A DNA stretch of 64,000 nucleotides from Paraglaciecola mesophila KMM 241. GTDB taxonomy: Bacteria > Pseudomonadota > Gammaproteobacteria > Enterobacterales > Alteromonadaceae. Below are positions 1-10,175 of this stretch, one piece after another. A program made the translations under genes and the position numbers. The DNA lies in assembly GCF_000315015.1 (NCBI RefSeq), contig NZ_BAEP01000003.1:34549-98548 (forward strand). Reading direction: 5' to 3'. A model generated the notes under the pieces. That model was not told the DNA's origin. It ran no database searches and saw only the letters and a list, made by a program, of their open reading frames with translations. The stretch's first letter is position 1. Each line of letters begins with the position of its first letter.

Positions 1-66
1 GCAAGTAAGCTCCACAGGCTCATCAACACCTATGTTAGCTCAACTTCCTTAGCCTGTTGAGCGATA

Positions 67-510
67 TTAGCGGACGGCTTTAATGCCAATAGTAAAAAAG
101 TAAAAACCGTTTTCATCAAAGTTATCGTTTGATTCACGCCACAGCCATAATCCAAACTCAGGAATTTCATAGGTGTAACCGTCATCATGTGTCACTGGCG
201 TGCACCCCGTAAGTGCTTCGACCTTAGCTAGTGCACTTTTCACCGGTAGGCTCAGAATAGGTTCGCCTAATAAGGTGATTTCGTATAGTTCACTATACGC
301 AAGTTCAATTGATTCAACTGCCGCTGGATCACCTTCGTAAGATACATGCAGATCATTACGGTAAAAAGCATCTGTTGCTAGTTCGCGCTCAGGATACTTG
401 TCGATGGATTTGAAAGGCTGATTTAACGTTTTTAGTACTTGCTCTCTGGGGGCATTCAAAGGGATTTGTGTGGTGCCAATAGATGGCTGTATATCAAAGA
501 TAGGTTTCAT
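67..510 (-). CDS. Hypothetical protein, 147 aa
   Basis: I do not recognise this protein. It is a soluble, acidic protein with no signal peptide, membrane segment or cofactor motif that I can see. The N-terminal half has a PREQVLKTL segment followed by charged, Tyr-rich sequence. The C-terminal half is aromatic and acidic, with GLWLWRES and GFYFFTIGI, and ends at KAVR. It has a normal ATG start and reads like a real gene in codon use. It stands alone: the next gene upstream on the same strand is the solute-binding protein, about 190 bp away. Function unknown; a small immunity-type or housekeeping protein are both possible. Confidence 0.6.
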   Translation of the reverse strand: MKPIFDIQPSIGTTQIPLNAPREQVLKTLNQPFKSIDKYPERELATDAFYRNDLHVSYEGDPAAVESIELAYSELYEITLLGEPILSLPVKSALAKVEALTGCTPVTHDDGYTYEIPEFGLWLWRESNDNFDENGFYFFTIGIKAVR

Positions 511-702
511 TCGGTTTCTATTTTTAGTTAATTCTTAGCTAATAGTGTGTGATATGCGTTTAGGAAATTCACTGTTGGTAAGCATTAGGAGCCTAAATGC
601 GGAATAGAATGCTTGATGTTGCCACCTTAGCGCCACCAACATTCGTCACTACCAAAATGGTTCACAGACCGCGACAAAAATACACTACAAAAGCTAACAA
701 CG

Positions 703-1947
703 CTATTTTATATTGGATTGTGGGAAGGCCCTTAAGCGGACTTGTTCTAGTTTGTGCGTGATCAGGGAAACATCTGGATTATTAAGAAACTCTGACATGA
801 GTTGCATGCCATCGACTGACATACTTTTTGTGGTGTCACGATCATAGAATTGGGTAATCTCGTGGTTATCAGCGAAGATATACGGCTCTTGGTTTGAATG
901 GTAATTGTTGGTTCGCGTTGCTTGCAGATGCGGGGACAGATAGCCCAAATTTTTACTGAGACTTTCCTGGATATCCGAGCGCCCAATAAAGGACAGAAAC
1001 AATTGCGCAGCCGGTTTGTTTTGCGCATTTTTTGGGATCATAAACACCTCAATTGGCGTTTCTTCGAATAACGGAATTTTGCTGTCTATTTGTGGAAAAC
1101 GGAAAAAACCAATATCGTCACGAAATTGCTCAACAAATTGTTGCTCCACAAAACTACCCAATAACGTCATACCTGCCAGATCTCTATATACATAAGGCAT
1201 AGCATCTTGCCAATTTTTTGCTTGGCTACCCGATAAAAGATAGCCTAAATCGATAAGTTGCTTTAAAGCGCTAAAAACCGATTTTACCCTTGGCTCGGTG
1301 TAGTTTATTTTCCCAGCCATTAATTGTTGATGAAAGGCGAGGCCGTTGATACGTAAGTTCAGATAGTCGAACCATGCCGCTACAGGCCAGTTTTGTTTTC
1401 CGCCGACCACAATGGGCGTAATGCCATTTGATTTTAACGTTGCACAAACAACCAGAAATTCGTTCCAGGTTTTAGGCGGCGTTAGCGCCATGCGAGAGAA
1501 GAGTGATTTTTTGTAATAGATACTCCATTGATAAAAAGCGAAAGGTACTGCATATAAACTGTCTCCTTGTTGCACTGTTCTCGTTATCCTTTGAGGAAAA
1601 TGCGTGAGCCAGTTATTCTTCTGCCACAAATCGTTTAACGGCTCTAATAAGCCTTGGGAGGCAAACTGCTCCATACGCTCTCCCGCTTGCCAGTATACGA
1701 CATCAAAGCCATTTTTTTGGGTTAACCACTTCTCTATTGATGCTTTGTACTGCTTGTCGTTTTGCACCGTAAACACAATCCGTAGATCTTGATGCTGCTG
1801 TTCAAATGCTTCTGCTAATTGATGGTATGCCGCTCGCTGGCCCTTGCTGGCCACTAACAAGCCAATGTTTAGGGTCTCACTCGTTTTGGCATTAGGGACT
1901 GTAATATTGAACAAGCAACAAAGCAGCATGAAAGGCCAAAAGCGCAT
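703..1947 (-). CDS. Extracellular solute-binding protein (family 1, sugar type), orphan
   Basis: This is a 414-residue periplasmic binding protein of the kind that feeds sugars to ABC importers. A hydrophobic signal peptide covers about residues 1-20 (MRFWPFMLLCCLFN). The mature part starts with a beta strand, ETLNIGLLVASKG, and contains an FDVVYWQAGERMEQFASQG segment and the SKNLGYLSPH-type C-terminal lobe typical of SBP_bac_1 proteins. An AAGGTAA-like ribosome site lies about 9 nt before the ATG. No ABC permease or ATPase gene is next to it. It may serve a transporter encoded elsewhere, or act as a sensory binding protein for a membrane receptor. The fold assignment is good; the substrate is unknown. 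Confidence 0.8.
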   Translation of the reverse strand: MRFWPFMLLCCLFNITVPNAKTSETLNIGLLVASKGQRAAYHQLAEAFEQQHQDLRIVFTVQNDKQYKASIEKWLTQKNGFDVVYWQAGERMEQFASQGLLEPLNDLWQKNNWLTHFPQRITRTVQQGDSLYAVPFAFYQWSIYYKKSLFSRMALTPPKTWNEFLVVCATLKSNGITPIVVGGKQNWPVAAWFDYLNLRINGLAFHQQLMAGKINYTEPRVKSVFSALKQLIDLGYLLSGSQAKNWQDAMPYVYRDLAGMTLLGSFVEQQFVEQFRDDIGFFRFPQIDSKIPLFEETPIEVFMIPKNAQNKPAAQLFLSFIGRSDIQESLSKNLGYLSPHLQATRTNNYHSNQEPYIFADNHEITQFYDRDTTKSMSVDGMQLMSEFLNNPDVSLITHKLEQVRLRAFPQSNIK

Positions 1948-2189
1948 GATGAAATTACCTTGAGTTTAAGTGACTTAACTAAATAGACCCCAATTTAGCA
2001 GAGCAACACACGACTAAAGTGCAATGCGCGAGGTAAAGTGATAGTGAATTAAAGTGATACTAGTGCACAGTGCGTCTTTTTCCTTAATGCTTTAGTCGCT
2101 GAACACGGGTATAGCCAATATTTAATACCAACCCCAATAAATAATTAAACGCTTAGCGAAAACTTAAATGACCAAATTCTACGCATAAA

Positions 2190-2215
2190 AAAACAGAGCT
2201 AAAAAGCTCTGTTTT
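2190..2215 (-). terminator. Bidirectional intrinsic terminator after ychF
   Basis: A perfect 11-bp stem (AAAACAGAGCT / AGCTCTGTTTT) closes a 4-nt A loop and is flanked by A and T runs on both sides. It can therefore end transcription in either direction. It lies about 50 bp downstream of the ychF stop codon and probably ends the rplY-pth-ychF transcript. The rest of 1948-2263 holds the upstream region of the solute-binding protein gene and nothing else that I can identify. Confidence 0.8.
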
Positions 2216-2263
2216 TTCAAAAAGCGGGGGGATACGGTAGCGGGTAGCGTATCTTAAAAACAA

Positions 2264-3355
2264 CTATACGTTGAAGCGGAAGTGAATAACATCGCCGTCT
2301 TTAACAATGTACTCTTTACCTTCTAAACGCCATTTACCTGCGTCTTTGGCACCTTGCTCACCATTGAATTCAACAAAGTTGTCGTAACCAATGACTTCGG
2401 CGCGAATAAAACCCTTCTCAAAATCAGTATGAATGATACCAGCCGTTTGCGGCGCGGTAGAACCGATTGGGAAAGTCCAAGCGCGCACTTCTTGTACACC
2501 AGCAGTGAAGTAGGTGTTCAAGTTAAGAAGGCTGTAACCACTGCGAATAACACGATTTAGCCCTGGTTCTTCCAGGCCCATTTCCGCCATGAACTCAGCA
2601 CGCTCGTCGTCTTCTAACTCACCAATCTCTGCTTCCATTTCCGCGCAAACAGCAACAACCACGGCGTTTTCGCCTTCAGCAATACTGCGTACTTTATCTA
2701 GATATGGGTTGTTTTCAAAACCATCTTCGTTCACGTTGGCAATGTACATGGTTGGCTTTAGCGTTAAGAAGTTCATGTAGCCAATCGCTTTTAATTCTTC
2801 TTTTTCAAGTTCAACTGAACGTAACAACTCGCCTTCATCTAAATGCGGCTTAATTTTCTCAAGTACTTTAAGTTCAAACTTGGCATCGGCATCACCACCT
2901 TTGGCGCGTTTAGCCACGCGTAAAAGGGCTTTTTCTGTGGTTTCTAAATCCGCTAGCGCCAACTCAGTGTTGATAATATCGATATCGTCTTGAGGGTTAA
3001 TTTTACCCGCAACATGAACAATGTTGTCGTTATCAAAACAACGAACGACATGACCGATCGCATCGGTTTCACGGATGTTAGCTAAGAATTTGTTGCCTAG
3101 GCCTTCGCCTTTGGATGCACCTTCAACCAATCCCGCGATATCTACAAACTCCATCGTGGTAGGCAATATACGTTTTGGGTTAACGATAGCAGCTAGCTTG
3201 TCTAAACGAGGATCGGGAACAGGCACTACGCCCGTGTTCGGCTCAATCGTGCAAAACGGAAAGTTAGCGGCTTCGATACCGGCTTTGGTCAAAGCATTGA
3301 AAAGCGTTGACTTACCAACGTTCGGTAATCCCACTATGCCGCATTTAAAACCCAT
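2264..3355 (-). CDS. ychF: Ribosome-binding ATPase YchF
   Basis: YchF (OLA1 family) is a universally conserved P-loop NTPase that prefers ATP and associates with ribosomes. The 363-residue length matches E. coli YchF. The P-loop GLPNVGKST is at residues 9-17, the G3 region is [10 protein letters not shown], and the C-terminal TGS domain ends in [10 protein letters not shown]. The start is supported by GAGGAT about 8 nt upstream of ATG. It is the last gene of rplY-pth-ychF, with a 44-nt gap after pth, a common gammaproteobacterial order. Nothing unusual is seen. Confidence 0.97.
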   Translation of the reverse strand: MGFKCGIVGLPNVGKSTLFNALTKAGIEAANFPFCTIEPNTGVVPVPDPRLDKLAAIVNPKRILPTTMEFVDIAGLVEGASKGEGLGNKFLANIRETDAIGHVVRCFDNDNIVHVAGKINPQDDIDIINTELALADLETTEKALLRVAKRAKGGDADAKFELKVLEKIKPHLDEGELLRSVELEKEELKAIGYMNFLTLKPTMYIANVNEDGFENNPYLDKVRSIAEGENAVVVAVCAEMEAEIGELEDDERAEFMAEMGLEEPGLNRVIRSGYSLLNLNTYFTAGVQEVRAWTFPIGSTAPQTAGIIHTDFEKGFIRAEVIGYDNFVEFNGEQGAKDAGKWRLEGKEYIVKDGDVIHFRFNV

Positions 3356-3399
3356 TTTTAGATCCTCTTTATCTTTATTATCAGTATCAACTGATGTGC

Positions 3400-3984
3400 T
3401 TATTCTGCTTTGAATGAATGCAGCCGGTTCATGGCTTTCTTCATATCATCTTTGATTAGTATTTCGATACAACGGACGCCTTCATCTATTGCGGCATCCA
3501 TTTGTTCTTGTTCTTTCGCAGGGGCTTTGCCTAACACATAGCCTGATACCTTGCCTTTATGGCCAGGGTGGCCAATGCCCACACGCAAACGATAAAAATC
3601 TTTGTTATTTCCCAAGCTTGATACAATATCGCGAATACCATTTTGGCTTGAACTGCCGCCTAATTTAAATTTGGCGATGCCAGGGGGCAAATCGAGTTCA
3701 TCATAGGCCACTAAAATAGATTCAGGGGGAATGCGATAAAATCCGGCTAATGCCGCAACCGCTTGGCCACTTTTATTCATATAAGTGGTGGGAATGAGCA
3801 AACGTATATCTTGGCCACCTATCGTCACACGACCGGTATAACCAAAAAACTTACTTTGTAAACTCAGCGTACAATTGTGCATCCGGGCGAGGTTTTCAAC
3901 TAACCAAGTACCGGCATTGTGGCGGGTGTATTTGTATTCGAGGCCTGGATTACCCAGGCCTACAATGAGTTGTATGTTAGACAA
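3400..3984 (-). CDS. pth: Peptidyl-tRNA hydrolase
   Basis: Pth cleaves peptidyl-tRNAs that drop off ribosomes and so recycles tRNA. The 194-residue protein begins [14 protein letters not shown] and carries the catalytic His22 in the YTRHNAG motif, Asn12 in GNPG, the MNKSGQA segment, and the YDELDLPPG motif with the conserved Asp. It lies 5 nt after rplY and just upstream of ychF, so the three genes are almost certainly cotranscribed. Confidence 0.97.
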   Translation of the reverse strand: MSNIQLIVGLGNPGLEYKYTRHNAGTWLVENLARMHNCTLSLQSKFFGYTGRVTIGGQDIRLLIPTTYMNKSGQAVAALAGFYRIPPESILVAYDELDLPPGIAKFKLGGSSSQNGIRDIVSSLGNNKDFYRLRVGIGHPGHKGKVSGYVLGKAPAKEQEQMDAAIDEGVRCIEILIKDDMKKAMNRLHSFKAE

Positions 3985-3989
3985 ACAAC

Positions 3990-4631
3990 TTATTCCGCAG
4001 CAGCTTCTTCACCTTCGGCATCATCTTCTTCAGATTCTACACTTGGGCCTTTAGCAGTTTTAACGGTTACAACAGCTAGATCGTGATCTTCGCCCTTAGC
4101 AAGTTCAACAGACGTTACGCCTTCAGGAAGAACGATGTCTGACAAGTGAAGAGTCTGACCAAGTTCAACGTTAGTCACGTCAACTTCGATGAACTCAGGC
4201 AAGTCAGCTGGCAAACAGCTAATTTCTACGTCAACCATGTGGTGCTCAGCGTGGCCACCATGAGTTTTAATAGATTCTGCTTTTTCTTCGTTTACGAAGT
4301 GTAAAGGCACGTTTGTTTGAAGAGCTTGCTTCGCATCAACACGTAAAAAGTCCAAGTGAGTTACACGAGGCTTGAACGGGTGACGTTGCATGTCTTTAAT
4401 AACGGCTTCAACTTTTTTACCGTCAACATTCAAGGTAAGAACGTGAGAGTAAAAAGCTTCGAATTCTTGCGCTTGGAAAACTTTGTTATGTGACAAAGTT
4501 AAAGAAACGGCTTCTTTACCTAGGCCGTATAATACAGCTGGTACTTTGTCTTCGTGACGTAGGCGGCGGCTCGCACCTTTCCCTAAATCAGTACGGACTT
4601 CTGCGTCTAGAGTGAAAATTCCTTCAGACAT
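3990..4631 (-). CDS. rplY: 50S ribosomal protein L25 (long TL5/CTC form)
   Basis: This protein binds 5S rRNA in the large ribosomal subunit. At 213 residues it is the long form: an N-terminal L25 domain (about 1-95), a C-terminal TL5/CTC-type beta domain (about 100-190) and a very acidic tail ([15 protein letters not shown]). E. coli L25 is only 94 residues and lacks the second domain. It is the first gene of rplY-pth-ychF. The 248-bp region upstream, to the mechanosensitive channel gene, must hold the operon promoter, but I could not pick one out convincingly. Confidence 0.96.
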   Translation of the reverse strand: MSEGIFTLDAEVRTDLGKGASRRLRHEDKVPAVLYGLGKEAVSLTLSHNKVFQAQEFEAFYSHVLTLNVDGKKVEAVIKDMQRHPFKPRVTHLDFLRVDAKQALQTNVPLHFVNEEKAESIKTHGGHAEHHMVDVEISCLPADLPEFIEVDVTNVELGQTLHLSDIVLPEGVTSVELAKGEDHDLAVVTVKTAKGPSVESEEDDAEGEEAAAE

Positions 4632-4879
4632 GAGATAACTCCAATAAGTAAGTAATTAAGTGTAGATTTCTGCGACCAAAATCTACTATGTTCGCTAAAT
4701 TAACCCGTTATCAAAACAAGATAATTTGCAGCCCTATAAAAAGGGCGGCGAATGTTACCACTGACATAGTGAGTTAACAAGAAAGATCTCCGTTGTTTGC
4801 CTATCTAAAGTAGGCCAGCTAGCCACCCATTCGTTCTGTAGCCAAAACAGCAAGAGAGGGGAGAAGGTTACAATATGTA

Positions 4880-5956
4880 TTAGGGAGGGGTATTTAACTC
4901 CTGGGACTGCTCTTGCTGTGTATTGATCGCGCGAATAGGGTAGGGGATTACGATACCTTCTTGACGAAAACGTTTATGTAACGCTTTTATAAAAGCTGAT
5001 TTAATAAAGAAGCGGTTAAAATATTCTTCAGCCCGCAGCATGACGGTAAAATTGATACTTGAGCTATCGAAGGTATGAAAAACCACAAACGTATCGTAAT
5101 CATCTATCCCCCATTTGTGAGAATGCAATATTTCCCTCGCGACCTCTAAGGTCACTCGCTCTACGTGCTCTAAGTCTGAATCGTAATGCACCCCCACATC
5201 GACCGGTACAGACAACTCTTTTTCAGGGTAGTAATAATTGATCACCTTTGACTGGGACAGCATGCTGTTGGGCATCACCACAATATTGTTGGGAAGCATC
5301 TTAATCCACGTAGAGCGCCAGCCAATTTTTTCGACAAAGCCTTGCTCGCCTGAATCCAGCTCTACAAAATCGCCGACCCGTATGGGCTTATCAATAACCA
5401 GTTGTACGCCAGAAAAAAAGTTTTCTAATGTGGGTTGTAGGGCGAGCGCCACGGCAAGAGAAGTAATACCCAAAGATGCCACAATGGGCGTAATTGAAAT
5501 TCCTAGGGTGCCTAAAATGACTAAACTGCCAATCCCGATAATGAGTATTTTACCGGTGCCTCGAATAATACTCTGACTATTGCGAAGCGCTTCTGAGGTG
5601 TCGGCGTAACTGACCAATAATTGATTGCAAAAACGTTCAGCAAAAACCAACAGCGCGATGATAATGCCTATTTGCGCCGTTACATCTACTTGTTTGTAAA
5701 ACTGATCGGATATCAATTCGTATTTAAGTAGCAGGTATTGCAAGAGGTAAAGATTGAGCACAAGAATAAATATATTCAGCGGTTTACTCAAAGAGTTAAG
5801 CAGCACGCTAGTAACATGTCGGCCTTCAGTGCGCTTTATTCTTTGCAATTGCACCAATACAAAGCGTTTTATCAGATACATGGCGATAACACTGATAGCC
5901 ACTAACCCGCCAACAACCAGCCAAGGGTAAGGGATAAGCTGCCAAACTTCTTGCAT
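4880..5956 (-). CDS. MscS-family mechanosensitive ion channel
   Basis: This is a small-conductance mechanosensitive channel protein of the inner membrane. The N-terminal part has four to five hydrophobic helices. The pore-lining and beta-domain signature follows: ITPIVASLGITSLAVALALQ, then TLENFFSGVQLVIDKPIRVGDFVEL, then GWRSTWIKMLPNNIVVMPNSML. The cytoplasmic C-terminal domain ends with a basic and Gln-rich tail. I chose the ATG at 5956 (358 residues) because GTGGA lies at a proper distance upstream. A more distal ATG at 6010 would add 18 residues with no ribosome site. The channel domain is certain; the exact subfamily is not. Confidence 0.9.
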   Translation of the reverse strand: MQEVWQLIPYPWLVVGGLVAISVIAMYLIKRFVLVQLQRIKRTEGRHVTSVLLNSLSKPLNIFILVLNLYLLQYLLLKYELISDQFYKQVDVTAQIGIIIALLVFAERFCNQLLVSYADTSEALRNSQSIIRGTGKILIIGIGSLVILGTLGISITPIVASLGITSLAVALALQPTLENFFSGVQLVIDKPIRVGDFVELDSGEQGFVEKIGWRSTWIKMLPNNIVVMPNSMLSQSKVINYYYPEKELSVPVDVGVHYDSDLEHVERVTLEVAREILHSHKWGIDDYDTFVVFHTFDSSSINFTVMLRAEEYFNRFFIKSAFIKALHKRFRQEGIVIPYPIRAINTQQEQSQELNTPP

Positions 5957-6067
5957 TGATATTCCACAATCAGGTGAAGATAATCTTGTAGCGCAAGTTA
6001 TGTACCACATAAGGACAATATGCTAAAGCTAAGCGGATAATAGCCACATAAAACCAAAAAATAGACA

Positions 6068-6092
6068 CAAAAAAGCCGCTATGAAAGCGGCT
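6068..6092 (-). terminator. Intrinsic terminator after prs
   Basis: On the minus strand a 7-bp stem (AGCCGCT / AGCGGCT) with a 5-nt loop is followed by a run of six T residues. It sits 25 nt downstream of the prs stop codon, in the right orientation to end the lolB-ispE-tRNA-prs transcription unit. Confidence 0.85.
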
Positions 6093-6116
6093 CAATAGAT
6101 TCGTACTCAGCAGAAA

Positions 6117-7064
6117 TTAGTATTCAAACATCGCCGAGATTGATTCTTCGTTGCTCACACGGCGAATGGCCTCAGCAAGCATATTTGATAAGGTCAATTG
6201 TTTCACTTTATCAAGGGCTTTAATTTCCGGGCTAAGGGGAATGCTGTCAGTGATGATGATTTCATCAATAACAGAGTCACGCAGATTTTGCGCCGCGTTA
6301 CCCGAGAAAATAGCGTGGGTTGCATAAGCGAAAACATTCTTAGCACCATGGGCTTTCAATGCTTCTGCCGCTTTGGCTAAGGTGCCACCAGTATCAATCA
6401 TGTCATCGACTATGATGCAGTCACGATCTTGTACATCACCTATGATGTGCATAACCTGAGCAACGTTCGCTTTAGGGCGTCGTTTATCGATAATGGCAAG
6501 GTCGGTATCGTTTAGCAGTTTTGCTACCGCACGAGCACGCACAACACCGCCAATATCTGGAGACACAACCACCGGATTTTCAATGTTACGACGACGCATA
6601 TCATCTAACAAAATCGGTGTACCGAAGGCGTTATCAACAGGTACATCAAAGAAGCCTTGAATTTGCTCAGCGTGTAAGTCGATGGTCAATACGCGGTCAA
6701 CCCCGACGTTTGACAAGAAATCGGCAACGACTTTGGCAGTAATAGGTACACGGGCAGAACGTACACGACGGTCTTGACGAGCATAACCAAAGTAAGGAAT
6801 AACTGCGGTAATACGGCCTGCCGAAGCACGACGAAATGCATCGATCATGACAATCAATTCCATTAAGTTGTCATTGGTAGGTGCGCAAGTAGATTGGATA
6901 ATAAAGACGTCTGAGCCGCGCACATTTTCATGTACTTCTACGCTGATCTCCCCATCGCTAAAGCGCCCAACACTGGCGTGGCCAAGTTTGGTATACAGCC
7001 TGTCGGCTACTTTCTGTGCAAGTTCAGGTACTGCGTTTCCAGCGAAAAGCTTCATGTCTGGCAC
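6117..7064 (-). CDS. prs: Ribose-phosphate pyrophosphokinase (PRPP synthetase)
   Basis: Prs makes PRPP from ribose 5-phosphate and ATP for purine, pyrimidine, histidine and NAD synthesis. I place the start at a GTG (7064) preceded by GAGGA, which gives [15 protein letters not shown], the same N terminus and length (315 residues) as E. coli Prs. The frame is open for 19 more codons upstream, but those codons run toward the tRNA and have no family resemblance. The PRPP loop [10 protein letters not shown] and the flexible-loop region YARQDRRVR are present. The tRNA-Gln gene lies 30 nt upstream on the same strand. Confidence 0.96.
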   Translation of the reverse strand: MPDMKLFAGNAVPELAQKVADRLYTKLGHASVGRFSDGEISVEVHENVRGSDVFIIQSTCAPTNDNLMELIVMIDAFRRASAGRITAVIPYFGYARQDRRVRSARVPITAKVVADFLSNVGVDRVLTIDLHAEQIQGFFDVPVDNAFGTPILLDDMRRRNIENPVVVSPDIGGVVRARAVAKLLNDTDLAIIDKRRPKANVAQVMHIIGDVQDRDCIIVDDMIDTGGTLAKAAEALKAHGAKNVFAYATHAIFSGNAAQNLRDSVIDEIIITDSIPLSPEIKALDKVKQLTLSNMLAEAIRRVSNEESISAMFEY

Positions 7065-7094
7065 GTTAAATTCCTCAGTGCGTAAAAGTGAAAA

Positions 7095-7169
7095 TGGCTG
7101 GGATAGCTGGATTCGAACCAACGAATGACGGGATCAAAACCCGTTGCCTTACCACTTGGCGATATCCCA
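7095..7169 (-). tRNA. tRNA-Gln (anticodon TTG)
   Basis: The minus strand folds into a standard 75-nt tRNA including an encoded CCA. The acceptor stem is TGGGATA / TATCCCA, the D arm contains AAGTGGTAAGG, the anticodon stem is CGGG / CCCG around loop TTTTGAT with anticodon TTG, and the T arm contains GGTTCGAATCC. It is close to E. coli tRNA-Gln(UUG). It sits between ispE and prs on the same strand and may be processed from the lolB-ispE-prs transcript. Confidence 0.97.
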
Positions 7170-7224
7170 AAAATACTCTGTATTAATATAACCTTTCGCC
7201 GCGTAATGACGCGTTTTACTTGCG

Positions 7225-8085
7225 CTAGCTAATGCTACCTAGGTGCGCTAATTTGTCGTGCACGGGAGACACATCGACTCCTTTGGCGACAAAACCTGAG
7301 CAACCTGATGGTAAATTAGCAAGTACGTTTTCTGCTTCTTGGTTACCGGTAAAGACCGCAAATAAACAAGCACCTGTGCCTGTCATTCGAGACGGCGCGT
7401 ATTCTAACAACCAGCGTAATGTATTTGCAACATTCTCAAAGCGATTACAGACTAATTGCTGGCAGTCATTATGCGTTTGGTCAAAATCATACTCTTGCCA
7501 AGAAATAAGTGGAGTGTTTCTGGGCAAATCAGGCGCGTTAAATATCTCGGCGGTAGACACGTGACATTCAGGAAACACAACGAGGTAGTGCTTTTGCACA
7601 ATACTTACAGGCGACAGTTGCTCACCAACACCCTGAGCAAATGCGGTATTTCCCATGACAAAAACCGGCACATCTGCACCTAACGCTAAGCCTAATTCTG
7701 CCAATTTTGTCAGGCTTAGGTTACATTTCCATAAATAGTTAAGGGCAATTAATGTGGTAGCTGCATTAGACGATCCTCCACCAATCCCACCACCCATGGG
7801 CAACACTTTACGTAATTGGATGTCGCAGCCTTGGGGGCAGCCCGTATGTGCTTGTAATAAACGTGCCGCTTTAACGATAAGATTATCTTCATTCGCTACC
7901 CCGTCTATCGGCGTGAGCAATGTAATATCAGCATGGGGCGTGACATTAAATGCCAATTCATCACCTTTATCCAATAGCTGAAATAGACTTTGCAATTGAT
8001 GATAGCCGTTGGGGTAACGGCCATTAATGTGCAAAAACAGGTTCAATTTGGCGGGGCTTGGCCACCAATCTATTGTTTGGTCCAT
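7225..8085 (-). CDS. ispE: 4-diphosphocytidyl-2-C-methyl-D-erythritol kinase
   Basis: IspE phosphorylates CDP-methylerythritol in the MEP pathway to isoprenoids. The 286-residue protein is a GHMP kinase: the N terminus has WPSPAKLNLFLHINGRYPNGYH, and the glycine-rich ATP loop is PMGGGIGGGSSNAAT. A C-terminal SRMTGTGACLFA motif is also present. The start overlaps the lolB end by 16 bp, so translation is probably coupled. The conserved order is lolB-ispE-prs, here with a tRNA in between. Confidence 0.97.
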   Translation of the reverse strand: MDQTIDWWPSPAKLNLFLHINGRYPNGYHQLQSLFQLLDKGDELAFNVTPHADITLLTPIDGVANEDNLIVKAARLLQAHTGCPQGCDIQLRKVLPMGGGIGGGSSNAATTLIALNYLWKCNLSLTKLAELGLALGADVPVFVMGNTAFAQGVGEQLSPVSIVQKHYLVVFPECHVSTAEIFNAPDLPRNTPLISWQEYDFDQTHNDCQQLVCNRFENVANTLRWLLEYAPSRMTGTGACLFAVFTGNQEAENVLANLPSGCSGFVAKGVDVSPVHDKLAHLGSIS

Positions 8086-8690
8086 TGATTTACTCTGATT
8101 AAAATTTGGTTCCCAAGAGCGGAATTATTGAGCTTTATATTGTGGGGCAGCCAGACATTATCCACTTGGTGATAGTCTTGATAACTGATCAGCCAACCCG
8201 CACAGCTGTCACAAACAGGGATTAACTGCTCGATTACGCCACTTTGCGCATAAATGACTTTATCAGAGGGCTGAGCTTGGCCTTTGATCCAAAAAGGAAA
8301 TTGCGACACTGGGATTTGCCACCCAGTAATTCGCCATATTAAATGGCTGGCATCCGTATCTTGATACTGCTCATCGTCTGTATTTAACTCAGCCGACTCT
8401 TTGTCTCCCTGCATCGTCAGTATATTAATGCCCAACATGGTATTAAGAGAAAGATGGTAGCTATCGTCAATTTGTTGCCAATTTACATTCGCACTGAACT
8501 TTTCATCGCTACCTTTAAAGGCCATACGACCCTTTAATTTCCAGTGCTGTATTTGGCTTAACTTAGCTTGGTGTTCTTGACTATTAACCTGAATATTTGT
8601 TGGGGGAGGCGCAGCACACGCGCTGAGTAAAATCGTAATAAGAATAAGTAATGCGAAATGTATTGTTAAACGCACGCTCACAGGCACCAT
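8070..8690 (-). CDS. lolB: Outer-membrane lipoprotein LolB
   Basis: LolB receives lipoproteins from the periplasmic chaperone LolA and inserts them into the outer membrane. A lipoprotein signal is clear: a hydrophobic stretch, then LLSAC with the lipidated Cys. The mature part has the HWKLKGRMAFKG segment typical of LolB. I prefer the ATG at 8690 because it places a normal-length signal in front of the Cys. An in-frame ATG at 8726 is possible, and neither has a strong ribosome site. It is divergent from hemA and overlaps ispE downstream. Confidence 0.93.
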   Translation of the reverse strand: MVPVSVRLTIHFALLILITILLSACAAPPPTNIQVNSQEHQAKLSQIQHWKLKGRMAFKGSDEKFSANVNWQQIDDSYHLSLNTMLGINILTMQGDKESAELNTDDEQYQDTDASHLIWRITGWQIPVSQFPFWIKGQAQPSDKVIYAQSGVIEQLIPVCDSCAGWLISYQDYHQVDNVWLPHNIKLNNSALGNQILIRVNQWTKQ

Positions 8691-8736
8691 ACTTAGAAAA
8701 TGAAAGGAGGCTATAGGAACATACATAGCAGGGTGC

Positions 8737-8765
8737 TTTCAATAGTTTTACCTTTTGCGTACAAT
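8737..8765 (+). promoter_or_regulatory. Candidate hemA promoter
   Basis: A TACAAT hexamer at 8760-8765 sits 17 nt after a poor TTTCAA -35 element and 50 bp before the hemA ATG. The position between divergent lolB and hemA fits a sigma-70 promoter, but the -35 match is weak, so this is tentative. Confidence 0.35.
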
Positions 8766-8815
8766 GCCGCCCTGATCTGGCCTTAACACCGTTTAATGAA
8801 AAAGCTGTATTCCGC

Positions 8816-10087
8816 ATGACCTTAATTGCCTTTGGGATAAACCATAAAACTGCGCCAGTAGAATTGCGAGAAAAAGTTGCTTTCTCGCCGGACGCTATGG
8901 TCGAAGCCTTGAAATCTTTAGCACACTTAACAGGTGCTGATGAATCTGTGATTGTCTCTACCTGCAATCGGACAGAGATATACGCGCAGGCGGAAAATCT
9001 AACCGCAGACGCCCTCACAACATGGCTAGCTGAATTCCATCAAGCTAAAGCGGACGAACTAGGCCTTAATAGTTACATATATCATCAAGAAGACGCCATA
9101 AAACACATTATGCGTGTAGCCTGCGGTTTAGACTCATTAATATTAGGTGAGCCGCAAATTTTAGGGCAGGTCAAGCAGGCCTTCGTCAGTGCTAAAGACT
9201 CTGGTGTGATTAAAAGTGATTTTGAACGCTTGTTCCAACAGACTTTTTCAGTGGCCAAGCGGGTGCGCAGCGAAACTGAAATTGGATCTAATGCTGTATC
9301 AGTGGCTTATGCCTCGGTACAATTAGCCAAACATATATTCTCTTCATTAAAGAAAAGCAATGTGTTGCTTATCGGTGCGGGTGAAACCATAGAGCTGGTT
9401 GCTAAGCATATGCATGAGCAAGGGGTTAAAAAACTCAGTGTAGCCAACAGAACACTGGCTCGCGCCGAAGCCATTGCTCAGCCGTTAGGGGCAACGACCC
9501 TAACCTTGACTCAAATTCCAGCGCATTTAAAAGACGCAGATATTGTGATCAGCTCTACGGCGAGTCAGTTACCTATACTCGGCAAAGGCTTAGTTGAGCG
9601 CGCGTTAAAAGACAGACGCCACAAGCCCATGTTCCTAGTGGATTTAGCCGTACCTAGGGATATAGAAGTCGAAGTGGGTGAGCTCGATGATGCCTACCTA
9701 TATACCGTGGATGATTTACAGCAAATCGTTGAAAAGAACATTGAGTCGCGCCAGCATGCTGCTTTGCAAGCCGAGCAGATGATTGAAGAACAAGCACAGC
9801 AATACTTGCAATGGCGCCAAGGGCAATCATCTATCGATGTATTGCGCGATTTTCGCCAACAAAGTGAAAGTCAGCGAGACACGCTAGTTGCCAAAGCGTT
9901 AAATCAGTTAGCAGACGGTAAAGAAGCGGAGCAAGTTATCAAAGAGTTAGCGAATAAGTTAACGAACTCGTTAATACATGCGCCGACCAAAGCATTAAAA
10001 AAAGCTGCCATGCAGCAAGATAATAAAAATATGAGTTTATTGCAGGATGCGCTAGGGTTAGCTCGCGCAAACGACTCATCTAAGTAA
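8816..10087 (+). CDS. hemA: Glutamyl-tRNA reductase
   Basis: HemA reduces Glu-tRNA(Glu) to glutamate-1-semialdehyde, the first committed step of the C5 route to tetrapyrroles. The 423-residue protein begins [20 protein letters not shown]. It carries the catalytic Cys50 in the STCNRTEIY motif, the NADPH-binding [15 protein letters not shown] region and the [13 protein letters not shown] motif. A C-terminal dimerisation helix region follows. It heads the hemA-prfA-prmC block, as in E. coli. Its product also feeds the siroheme needed by NirB encoded later in this window. Confidence 0.97.
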   Translation: MTLIAFGINHKTAPVELREKVAFSPDAMVEALKSLAHLTGADESVIVSTCNRTEIYAQAENLTADALTTWLAEFHQAKADELGLNSYIYHQEDAIKHIMRVACGLDSLILGEPQILGQVKQAFVSAKDSGVIKSDFERLFQQTFSVAKRVRSETEIGSNAVSVAYASVQLAKHIFSSLKKSNVLLIGAGETIELVAKHMHEQGVKKLSVANRTLARAEAIAQPLGATTLTLTQIPAHLKDADIVISSTASQLPILGKGLVERALKDRRHKPMFLVDLAVPRDIEVEVGELDDAYLYTVDDLQQIVEKNIESRQHAALQAEQMIEEQAQQYLQWRQGQSSIDVLRDFRQQSESQRDTLVAKALNQLADGKEAEQVIKELANKLTNSLIHAPTKALKKAAMQQDNKNMSLLQDALGLARANDSSK

Positions 10088-10175
10088 CTTCATTTACACC
10101 TTTGTTGCTCGGTACTACTGCTAGGTTTGAGGCCAACAGGTACACAGCAAATTAAAGGTGCTTAGCAGGAATAAC

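Noticed and set aside
8584..9018. Long minus-strand frame over the hemA start and lolB
   Set aside because: It overlaps both well-supported genes, is Cys/Ser-rich without family resemblance, and is a frame shadow.
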